Below are positions 37,801-49,800 of a DNA stretch of 64,000 nt, piece after piece; position 1 is the stretch's first letter, and every line of letters starts with the position of its first letter. The notes below the pieces were generated by a model. That model was given only the letters and a program-made list of their open reading frames with translations. It searched no databases and was not told the origin of the DNA. A program made the translations under genes and the position numbers. The DNA lies in NCBI GenBank assembly GCA_004794785.1, contig SJOL01005866.1, positions 273,449 through 337,448 of the forward strand, written 5' to 3'. Origin of the DNA: Opisthorchis felineus. Its lineage: Eukaryota; Platyhelminthes; Trematoda; Opisthorchiida; Opisthorchiidae.

Positions 37801-40800
37801 GACACCCAGCACTGATCAAGTCGGCTAGTCATAAGAAATTTCACAGATTGGTTTCCTGACTGCCTTAAAACCCGATCAACCTGCCTGCTTAGTCACTTGG
37901 CCTGACGAAGCTTTTGTGTCAAAAGCGAAAAGTTGCCGAGCAATAAATCCACCGATTGTTTGCCAAACCTCTCTGAAACGATGACTACCCAATCGGTCCC
38001 AAACATTTTCCACTTGATTAAGAATCAGTTCTTCTTTTCGACCAAGCTGATACATACATCAACTGACTTGAAAGTAACGAGAGCAGTCATTCATGCATTG
38101 AACTACAAATGAAATATAGGTGCACGTGTCTCTGCAACGGGTGCATTGGATTTACCGACGATTGAACGGGCGCTTCAAAGGTGTTCGATACTGCTCGCAA
38201 GCGCGATGTTTTCATCCCAAAAATACCCTGATTTTACCTTGAGAAACGATAAAATTGCTATCGTGATACTTAAAAATTGACTTCAATAATTTTTGACAAA
38301 AATCAAGGGGCGTCCTCGGAAAAGTCTAAGGACGGCTTAGTGTGACTTCGAGAGAATTCAAAATAAACACATAGAATGTTAGGTCATATACATTCTTCTT
38401 GAGCAAACGGTACTAGTTAAACCGGAAGAAAAATCAGACCTTGATAACTGCTCAACGTCCAATGGCACCTAGGCGGTTTACTGTGCGCTCATGGCGCGAG
38501 CACCAATAAACCTGTGAACCTGTTCGATTTACTTGATTGCCAGGCTACTTGCAAGTAGCTGAGGCGATACACGTAACCAGGATCTCACCAGAAAGCCACG
38601 AAGCCCTGTCCAAGCTAACTCCGCCCGGTTAGATCAAAACGGGTAGTGGATGTTGGTGTAAGATGTTCAGAACTATCAGTATCCCTCACATCAAAAATTC
38701 GACCAGAAACGGGTGATATTCATAACAGAATCACACATTAAAGTGTGTAGAAAGCTAAATTGCTAAATTCTTAGGTGTTATCAACCAAGTACTGTTGTTG
38801 ATGAGAGGTGAACCAGGGAGAGGCGCCTCGTGCAGCCTGAAGAGGGATAGTTCAGTTGGAAAAATTTAACTCAGAAAGGAGGGGGACTAATTTGGGACTA
38901 CGAAGGTGCTTAACCAAGAAAAAGTGCAACATCTATCCTTACAGGGAACTCACTTCCAACATGGCTTGCGTAACAAGTGGACGATTGTTAGCCACGACGA
39001 TATAAGGTCTGCATAGACGACCTCCATCACTGACCACATGAACGCAACGGTGCGCTTGTTTGATGTGAACCGACACGAAGCAGTCTATGCGTCCGGAACG
39101 ACGCAGACCTCGTATCAGAGCCGCCAGCTTGCCAGGTTGTTCCGTAAATCCTATAGGCTTTCCATTCACATATATAATAAATCTGGATGGAGAAATGAAT
39201 ATAACAGATCAAAGATGAAACCACCGCAGGCTTCATTTCATGAAACCGTACACACGTATCTGAACAGGAATACGGGCTGGCTCTAAAAGCGGGTCCATTT
39301 GATACGGGGCTAACCACTGTATATGGGCACTCCAGTGCCTCAGGACGCTAAAAAGCTGATCCAGATGTACGCTGAATCCCCTCTGTGATGCATGGGGCGA
39401 AAATCAACGCCGGTGGTATCAACGACCTCTGTGATAACCGTACAGGTTAGCTCCCAGGGTCAACAAGAGGTTGATAAGGTCACCCCATGGGAAAAAGGAG
39501 TAAAAGTAAAAACTGGATTCGAGGCCAAACAAAGTCCTGATCAAAAGTAAAATAAATACAACAGCCGGAACCCAAGGAGAATATAGTTCGTCACGTACAT
39601 TCTGTTTTTCCACACCAAACCATTTCGCGTGGACGCGCCTGACACTCTCCTTTGCACACCACTATATGTGCTAACGCAGCTAATTTACACACAATGAATC
39701 ACCATCAATGGCGGTAATGCACGAACGTCGGAAGCTGGCCCTTAGCTTCCATACCATAATGAAGGGCCTAGTAGAAAGTGAAAAGAAAGGGGGTTAAGGA
39801 TCCCCAGAGGAAGCGGTTAAGTAAAAGCTGTCTACTCCTCTCAAAACAACTGGAATAAACACACCGCAGTATCAAAGAGCCGTAAGCGGAATTACCTCAG
39901 CAGCCTTTGTGAACTTCACCCAATAAACGTCCAGCACACAACGACAGACAAACCGTGGCCAAGACGTCCCGCTAAGACTTGACAGCAACGTCGCAACTGG
40001 GATCGGCCACGTGCTATGTCCTGAAGGGTTGCCAAACCCGTGTGAGGAGAATCAGGTGGACCCCACCCAGGGAGGGTGGAGATACCACACAGTTCAACTG
40101 GACAGTGGCCGCTTCCACTTTGCATTACCATGTCATGGCCTGTCCTACACGAACCCATCGTCAACAAGGGTTTGGAGTAGAAAACATGGCTTCAGCCACC
40201 ATAAACTGACAAGCTTTATCTGCTGCGATAACGGATCCGACTCGCCACCTGGTACTTAACCCTGAACCAATTCACTCAGGGATATGCTGCGGCCTGTCGT
40301 GCCACGAAGAAACTCAAATGCCTGAATACGTTTGAGATCTTTGGCTAGGTGGGGTGAAACTTTAGAGCCATAAACTAGCACTGCCATCACGTTCGTTTTG
40401 TGGAAACGGCCCTTAGCCTCACTGAAATTTGGTCCCGATGCCAAAGATGAGGGAAGCTGGCAAATATTGCTCAAACCTCGAGAATTAGTGCATCGACTTC
40501 ATATGTCATAACAGATTACATTTCTCTAAGGAAAAGCGCACCCATCAACAAACAGAAGCTCCACATTCTGAAGTCTGAAGAAGGTAAAAGAGAACGGGAA
40601 GTACTGAAATAAGACTGAACTTTAAAGGTAAGGTGCGCATGCGGAAGCAAGAACTTACTTACGACACTCTGTGTAGAGTAACTTGCGCGGACGCGTGAGC
40701 GTCAAATGACTGAAGAAAGTAGACCGAGTAATCTAGATTCACCAATTTCTATCTAGGTGTGATTTCGATGGTCAGATTCACGGTCTTTTGGAAAGTAATA

Positions 40801-43800
40801 TCAATGACAAAAGTGAACAAATACGAAGAGAGGGGACAAACCTGGTGAACCGCACTAGGTGCGGGGTAACCTTCCGGTGGCCTACTAAAACTAACGCAAC
40901 CAGGAACATGGGGATAAAAGGCATGAAGGCTAATCATAAACTACAAGGACATTCCCTATTGGCCAGGTATGTGTAGACGAGCCTATCTATCTAAGGAGAT
41001 GAAGGTTCCATCGAAGTTACAGTTCGTCGGCGGTATGTTTGACGCTGTTTAGGCACTTTGAGTGGTGTGAAGGTGAAGTCAGTGCATCTCCACCTTATCG
41101 AAATCCTACCCGATGCTTCCGGAATCGCTCACCCAATCATGAGGCGATGCATCACAGTAGTATTGAAGACAGTATGCGGGTTAAGACCAGAGCAAGGATT
41201 GTACCTCTATGGTTGGAGAACTCGCTTCTAACACCATTTTCTGAACAAATGTGCAGTGATAGATTCACCCGCTTGATGGTTTGCACTTTTGTTCCAAATT
41301 GGCGTGAATAACCCAGTGGGCAACAAAACGCAAAGGCCCACCATCGACTTGGAAAAGTGCTAATGGGAGCTCAGCTGGCCCTGCGACTCAATGGTGTTTC
41401 AAGGCAGGAAGGCATATTAATATTTCAGAAGGTAGGATCTAAACTCACAGTAAATGCCTTAAGTTGTGCGGGTCAGGGACCAGAGGCAGATGACCGAAGA
41501 AACTATGCTGAAAATACCCATAATGTTGCCAAAAACTCTTCGACAGCACACGATCGGTTTCGCCCTCCTTGGGGCTCATCAGATAGGCGCAGTCGTTGTT
41601 GGTCTGTTCGCCGAGCTTGGCAGTTGGATTGCAAACGTTTCACCACCAATCGAGGTGACATCGTCAGTGCGGGTTTGAGTGGGTGGGTCCACCCATCCGA
41701 GCTACCTATATTCCAAAACATTGCCGATAGGCGCAGTTCCCCAGTTTCCGTCAACCTTATGCTCTACTTGAACTGTCAGCAACTGCGTAAGTAGTGTTCC
41801 CTCATGAAAATATCCAGCGATATCTCAAACATCGTACCAAAGTAAACATGCGGTTGCCTTTGTGCAACACATTCAGTTGAAGAGTACCATAATAGAGATA
41901 TTCAGCTGGGATTCAGATGAGTCTCCCGTGAAAACCAAATTGATGTGCACATGAGTAACGTTGAAAATATTCCGCTTGTAGGTTATGAGACTAGTTCTCG
42001 TCGTATACTAAGCTACCAATACTGTCTTTGAGGACCTCACAAAAGAACGAACTTCGTGATTCGGCTTTGGTGTATAGGGTGAAATGGCTACCAAACATTC
42101 CAAGCTGGATCACCTTCCGCTATTTTCAGAGCCTTCCGATCCCATCAAATTTCCCTATCCGCACGTAGACCGTACTTGGATCGACGCTTAACAGACCCTC
42201 TGGCTGAACTATGCCCGATGCCCGAAGGTGTACAAAGTTTCGCATCGAGAAGAGAGAGTAAGTGTCCCGAAATCCACGCTTCATTTGATGGGCGTTCAGA
42301 AGCATTGATTTCCCGTGAGCATCGACGACAACCAGTGTTTACTTTACCTCTTTTTTGACTACTTACGAGTAGCACGATTCACACCAAATTATCATTACGC
42401 GACCCAGACGACAGTCTCCCATATTTCCACTCGCGCTGAACTTTCTTGCTCTCTCTCTCTCGTCCGGATCTAACATCACATGTCGAACTTCCTGCCGTTT
42501 AAATTGCGATGCCCATCCCATCGTAACTACGCCTGACTTCACCTGAAGATGTAATTTTTTAGGCAACAAATGCTGCTTTAATCAGCTTGTTTGGTTTGTG
42601 GTTCAGAAAGTTTTCTGATGCGTAAACGAAGATTTCGTTTCCTAGGTACCAGGTGAAACTTATCAAAAAATCACATGAGAATAGGGAAATTGAATCAGTG
42701 CGAGCAACAGTTGCAAGCGGAGCCTCACCATTGTCAGCTAATAGCTCAGTAATCAACCTAGTTCGATAGTTAACTATTAGTGGAGAAAGTCAGGTAGAGC
42801 AATATCATCTGCAGCATCTAAACCCAGTACTACTAAGGAACAACTGATGATTAGCACAAAGCTACAGAGGATTGTTGACACATTCATTATGTCTTGAGTT
42901 CAAATTATGAACAGGCCACCATGTTTCGCCTCTGATGAAACGTCCTACTTGTGCACTGAGGTTTCGGGTGACTGGGACGGTACCCCAACTCCTTGTGCTG
43001 GATGGGAGTCCGCTTTTGGAAAGCTCACGATACACTCTCACACGATCAGAAGTATGCGAATAAAGGGATCGGATTATGCTCACAAATTTAGGGGCATACC
43101 CTGTTGAGCAAGTGCAGTTAACAGCACTGACCGATCGACAGAATCAAACGCACCGCTTAAGTCAAGAAACATCAAGAAACATCGTCTGTACATATGGCGC
43201 TATTTAAGACCTGACGGAATGTGAAGATGTGGTCGACCCAGCCTCTACCCGGTCGAAATCCTGCTTGATGCTCACGGGTCAAGGATCCTCGTGCCGCCGT
43301 AAGACGACGCAGAAGCAGTGAAGCCAGAAGCCTTGTTACAACGGGAGTCAAACTAACACCACTGTGGTAACCACATTCACTGCGAGTACCCTTTTTTGAA
43401 AATCAGCACTATTATCGATTAAACCTAGTTATCTGGAACGGGTACTTTCTCCCAGGTGGACACAAATACGTTAGACAGACACTGACTGAATAATACACCG
43501 CCATCCTTGAACAGAACAGGAAGAAAGGTCGTCAGGGCCAGGAGCACGATGACGTTTGAGTATAGAAATACACTCGGACACTTCTGAGGTTGAAGTCGGC
43601 TTCATATACACAGTCCATCTTGCTGCTGAAGGCCAGCAGTCTGCATTGGAAGTGGCAGGTGGCCAACTGAATTGTTGTTCGAAGTAGTGTGCACAGCGCT
43701 CCAAATGTTCCGCTTTGCTGGATATCAGGGAGCCATTCTGATCTCTGATCATCATCATCATCGACAGCATGAAATCAGTGTTCAACGCCGATGCTTCGCT

Positions 43801-46800
43801 GCCGTAGGTCCCTGATAATGTCACTGAAAAGAGGCTTTCGGGGACCAGTCGTATGAATCAAGTGGAACAGCATGTGGACGTTTCCAGCATTTTTCGCATC
43901 TTCCATTTCTTAGGCCCTTCGGGTCCACCAGGCTTCGTGGTCTGCATGGACACTCAATTTTACCTAGCATCGGATGATGTGCCGGGTTGAGTTGTGGTTG
44001 CGACCAGGACGAAAATCTCACCGGGATGAGACTGGCTGGGTTGTACCGCAAACGGAAGTTCCAGCTCTTAGTAGCACTGTGGACATCTGTTCCCATCGAA
44101 CCGTCCCGCAGACGTCCGAGGAGCCAATTCTGATAGGTTCGCTTGATTTCTGGATCCACTAGGTTCTCAATGGCTAAGCGAGGTGTGTGTTTTGGGTATA
44201 CCTGAAAAGCACAATGAAAAGCAACAGCAGCGCACAAGTGCACGGTCGGAGTCCACGCTAGTAGTCCAGAAGGAGCGGCAGGCAGTGATCGACTTTCGCC
44301 ACCGCCATCTGACGGCGATGTGGTCTATTTAGATTCTGGACTGGTTCGTCGGTGGGCACCACATCGTCAAAGGATTTCCGCTGTTCCGGAAATTTGTACT
44401 GCGGAGGAACAGTCTGTGATCGGCACACATCTGAAGTAGACGACTTCCGCTTTCCGTGCGTCTCGTACCCAACCCAAGACGACCACCCAATGCGGTCTAG
44501 GCCACGCTTAGTCTACCTACTTGGACGTTCATGTCACCAATAACCACAACGATGATTGAGCTTTTAGGCCGTTGTGAAAGAGCGCCTAGAACTGTCTTTG
44601 GGAGATTCAGAGTTAAAGTCCGTTGGGGCGTAGGCAGATACAGTAAACAGGATGCGATGGACCTCACTTTCTCGAGATTCTCTCACGAACATTGTCAAAT
44701 GAACCACACAGATGCGGCTATCAGCAAGTATCCAATCAAGTAGAGACGCTCTCGCTCCATTGCTCAACGCAATACCTACCCCAGGATATCCAGCTGCAGC
44801 GGCCTGTCCATCACCAGAGGTGCGCAGCCGGAACCTGGAAGAGAACCAGTTCAATTATAGAACTTGCGTCCTGTATCCTCGTTTCTGAGAGAGAGCATAC
44901 AGCAATGCAGTTGGAATCCAGCGTACGGGCAAGAGCCACCTGTTGTCTTGCTTGCTTCCGTGTGCGAACATTAAAGGCGGCCAGCCAGAACGGCTTTCGG
45001 GGTTTGATAACAGAATTTAAAGTGTTTAGAGCTGAAGCCGGATGTACAGACGCTGCAGTGTGATTCACGGCGAACAAAGCGTCGGTCCTAGTGATGGGAC
45101 CTGTGGAAAGAGTATACAAACCTGTATGGGGTAGGGTGGAAGAGGGAAAACCTGAAAGTGTAAGAGGGGGGCGTCAGCAGTGGCCTGCTTTCGCTTACCC
45201 ACTCTGTTGTATGCAGCAAGTAAGGCAACCCGGCTGCTGGCACCACGAGAGGGCCGATGTGGTATGAGATTATTTTTTGTTGTAAGTATCATGGTTGTAT
45301 GTGGTATGGGAAACTGCCAAGGCGCCCGCACGACCGGAGGACAATTAGGATCATCAATCAAACCATTGGCTCAAAAAGCTGACGGCAAGGTAGAGGTGTT
45401 TGGTGGGAAATACAAGTGCATTTTAATTTTTACTGAACAAGTCGCCACACATGTTCCAACCAATAACCTGGAAGACCAGGAAACTGTGTTGGTCAGACCT
45501 CTAACCATTGACCCACCTGGTATGAGAGAGTCTGTGAATGTCGCATGGACACCACCCAGTACAGCTCACGGAGGCACACAAACCGTCACACCACGGTAAG
45601 GTCCAGTCTTTATCCGAGACTTGACCCCACGAGTCAAGTATATTGCTTGAACGGGAATATTATCTACAAAATTTCTTACAGACCACGAGTATTTGGTGAT
45701 AAAGTGAAACTCTCAGTATGGTCGAACTCACTCTGTCCTCCCATAGAGAAACTGATGAAGGGGCATCACGTAATAGCTCCTAAGCAAACGAATAAGTTCA
45801 GTGTCGTCCATCTCCACGGTGACATGACACATTAGAGCGACATTTTTCACCAGACCGCACGCTTCACCTTCAGGAGTATCTGACGGACACACAAATCCCC
45901 ACTGGCTCGCATGAATTGAACGGGGGCCGGAAACCTGCGAATTAAGAAAAACAAAAAATGAGCACAGACTACAAATGTCACACATAGAACCTCGCGTGTA
46001 TCCGAACCCTGTAAACCACCATATTTAGTCACGGTGCCAGCTGATTTTCCTGTGAAAGTCAGTGTAAAACAAAAATGTAAGGAAAACTAGAAAATGTGAA
46101 GGACTAGTGAAGTTCGAAGAACTTCAGTAGTACTGTTATTAATTTCGGCTTCAAGGGTTCGTCATAATATCTCCCAAAAAGAATAAATGGTTCAATTATC
46201 AAAATTTTGATGTACAACTTCGGCGTTTGTCTGCGGAGTGCAACTTAGTAAGACTTGCAAGTTTGATTTAGCAAAATGTCAGCAAAGCAACAGACCTGCT
46301 GAGCATCATCCGTCTTTTCTGACAGTAATCAGTTCACCGCTCCACAAAAACTCGATATAGTTTCTCGTACAGTGTGGCTTTAGGGCCATGACGGAAAACA
46401 CAATTGAAAAAGCTGCATATCATAGAATAAAGCAATTATCACCGCAAGATCTGACGCTTCCATACGATTCTGGAGACCACAGTCGTATTGAACCCAGAGG
46501 AATATCTAGGTGAACTCACAGCTCACCATCATAACGCAAGCTTCTCTGCGAATGAATGTGGTTCGAAACCCGTCATGGATGCCAGTGATGCGCATCTTAT
46601 ATGATTACCAACTTGGGTGAACCCACTGTACTGAATTGTACCGGATTGTTTCAGCATAATGGGATTAAGACCAAACTGAACTTACCAAACACTATTTTCC
46701 GCTATACTACGCGTGAACGAGGGCGACCAAATGAAGAACTCTGCAGAATACCTACTACACTAAGTTGTTTTCAACTCTGGTAAAGTGTAATCGAGTTCAA

Positions 46801-49800
46801 GGCAGTTGATAAATTACACCCTGTGATTCACAACCAGGTACGAAAAAGTCAAGAGTCAACAGACACCTGAGAAGACAAAAACGTCTACCACTGAGTGCTA
46901 AGCGTCGAACTTATTTTTAGTAAGACGCTCACAACAGCCAATTGCCTGAACACCTCACCTTACGCGTCTTTTCGAATGTACTGGTCATTCGCGTCATGTG
47001 TCCCAAAGCAGCCACATAAGACAAGCGACTGACTATTTGGGTAACACCGTGCCGCATCATTCGGAAACGTTTGATGATCCAGTTGCCGGAGGATATTGCA
47101 CGATTGAGCTGTTCCGTGATCATCCAAGTCTTTATGTGACGAGAGATATCAAATGGTGTGCAGCGACGTTTCGTGTCAATCTTAGACACTGTCAACCACA
47201 TATCCTCGTTAAAAGTCTTGAATACGTCTTCAAATAGGAGTGCGAGTAAGCTACCAGCCAACTCGATGCGTTTGTTGCCATAAAAATCCCGGTCATCTGG
47301 CTGATAAGCAGAATGGAAGAGATGAATTAATGATTGAGCTGGCAATGCTATTACTCAAGTTTTTGGTGAATCAGTGCACCCCAAAGAGATAAGAGTCGCA
47401 TGAATGGGGTTACAACTTCGCGACCGACCTGGTCTGTACAAACAGGGAATAGTCGGTAGAGAGAAAATACTGGGTACGTAATTTTAACCTCAATTTCAAC
47501 GAGCTACGTGGCTGTAAACAAAACATTGCTAACGATGACAACGCAAAGGTGATGCATCTCTCTGAAGGTCTTAAGAAAAGACCTGGATGGCTAGGTTTTT
47601 AAAAGCATGGTTATATAAATATCACACGTCGAATGAGGACGCCCTGGCATGGCGTGGTGGAGTTTAAAGAGTTCTTTGCCAGACTTAAATCCATCACGTA
47701 CGTATGGATTTTTCATGGCTGTCCATGTACTCTTCACTGTCTGTCCCGGTATAACTTGACGAACGAAGGAATCACTACCTGGACTGAAGACTTGTCATTA
47801 TGTTTCAACCCAAGCAACGCAAATAAACCGCACATCATGAGGTCCTTTGTGGTCCTGTGTACAGGACAGGATAGGCTAACAATAGTGAATACTCAAGCTT
47901 AAGTGCCACACAACTATGAGGAAAGCCCTTGTGAACAGTTGAAAGAAAAAGTGAAAGATAGGGACCTCAAGTAAATAAGCCCCATATCCTCCAGAAGACG
48001 ATCAAGAATAAGGTACCTACACCTTTGAACAGCTTTGAAATAAACATATCTGACTACAAGGTCGCAGTAAGGTACTATCAGCGGAAATAGCTTGGCATTC
48101 CTTGCAAACCTCACCCAACATGGCTAGGCAATTCGGCTAAGAAATGATATCATGTGCGCCACTGGAATCGGTGACGTGCCAGACACTACAGACTTTCCGG
48201 TCATATGCAAAGAAAACCACGGGGAAGCAGCCGAAGGTGTGAAGATCCCACATCACACGCTTGAATCGTCAGGTTAAAATGTTTACGGAAATGCACACAA
48301 TGAAAAAAGAACCTGCAACTGACATGTCAGTCTGCACAAAAAGGATGGAATTCTTGACCGATATACAAAACCGGCAACTCTTACCGGTATTTGATGTTCG
48401 TTGGCCAAAATCAAATACCGAACCATCTGTCCAAGAAATAGTGCCCTAGGTGCGAAGTTGAACTTTTCCATTTCCACATGCGTGATGATTATGTCACGAA
48501 TGAAACGTTGCATCTCAAGTACCACATCTTCTTCCGATACAGGACAATCCGGTCTGGTGGGTTTTCCCGAGGTCAGCCCTGGACGAAAGCGTCGCTGCTG
48601 CAAACGAGACTGTAACCATCGACAAGCATCCAGTCTAGTGTGCACCTGGTATACAAACGCAGAATAAAAGGGGGTGTGAACGTTTTCGACGTTGATTTGC
48701 TATACTGAGCTCAACACGGAAACTACCGAACTTCTTAAATATTCTGTATGTCAATTTTGAATCTGGTGTAATCATCACCAAAGAACGGGTGATCGTATGT
48801 AATGGTTCCTCGCAGCGGAGTGCATGATACATTGTGACTGAAAACGTACGCTGCTCTGGAATCCCGGAGAGGTCTCTCGGCATTTGATTTTATGTGGAGA
48901 ACTTCGCAGCCCACTTCCAAATCTACTCCATATCCATAGGTCCCCAGAGTGATCTGAAATACTACTTCACCACTAGGTAAGGTCTGACTGGTTCGTTTTG
49001 AAGAAATCTGAATACTATGCCGAAAAATCCTGGAAGTGACGGATGGTGCCACTATCAAATAAAGTGTTGGGTGTTGTTGAGCACAAATAGGTCAGCACAA
49101 GTAAACCATGATGGTTATAAAAAATCTCCATGAACCTGTTCACAAATAGCCTGCGCCAGGACTAACGTAGCGCAAACAGCTTGTGCTACAATAACTAAAA
49201 GCACAAAAATCAGCTTGGGGGGACATTTCTTTTCATCAAGGTAGACTGAACTTTCAATTTCCTAGCCGGATGCAAAAATCCAAGTAAGACGCACATCATG
49301 CAGTTAGGGAAGGTAAATTAAACTGGCTAATTGTACACTCTATCAGGGAGCAGATGTTATGTAATCCGACGAAAAAATGGTGAATTCTAATGTAACAAAC
49401 CACCTACACTGCTCTCCAGACACTGCTTCAGACTGGGTACGAAATTGGCCCATATGGACTCTTCAGTGCCAATATAGTGCAGAATTTCCTGATCAGACGT
49501 GATCCCCATTGCTTTGAAAAGTACAGCCACAGGAACATCAACCGTAAACGAATTATGTGCCAAAAAGAATTTGTCGTCTTTCATAATGATGTTCGTTTTC
49601 GATTTGGTTTGAGCCGAAGACGAGGTAACGGAGCACACAAGACCACGTTTGCTGTCCTCTTCGACGATTAAACGATTTTTTGACATTTGCTCTTGCATGA
49701 GAATCACCTTCTCCGTGCCACCTATGATAAAATATCCTCCGGGATCCAGCGGACATTCTTTCAAACGCATAAGTTCAGATGGCGTTTTGCCTGGATACGA

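Larger units (their letters stand above)
33816..38953. other. POLR3B intron 6
   Basis: 5.1 kb, host to the SINE at 34384-34559, an 11-base G run (34764-34774), and a Penelope-like element (about 35430-37940, + strand, antisense to the gene). The stretch 37945-38950 has nothing recognised. Confidence 0.7.
41460..41955. repeat. Rearranged R1 repeat carrying two hammerhead-like cores
   Basis: 41775-41955 aligns with R1 copy 1 on the + strand, while 41540-41775 aligns with flanking R1 sequence on the - strand (gctgtcgaagag; caagtagagcataaggttgac). The two halves thus lie in opposite orientation compared with the 3.7-kb copy. The - strand half holds both ribozyme-like cores. A + strand frame at 41357-41794 crosses it by chance. 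Confidence 0.55.
39183..45731. other. POLR3B intron 5
   Basis: 6.5 kb, mostly retroelement debris: LINE (about 42860-45630, starting outside the intron across exon 5's donor side only in its 5' UTR limits), LINE piece (40256-40980), and repeat R1 with ribozyme-like cores (41460-41955). The part 39190-40250 has only unsupported short frames. Confidence 0.6.

Noticed and set aside
38941..38953. Alternative donor CCT|GTAAGG for POLR3B exon 6
   Set aside because: It would add residues and break the phase with exon 7; GAA|GTGAGT fits the protein and phase.
45180..45599. 139-codon + strand frame with a hydrophobic stretch like a signal peptide
   Set aside because: Antisense to the LINE 5' UTR and first coding part, with the same shadow recurring at other LINE copies.
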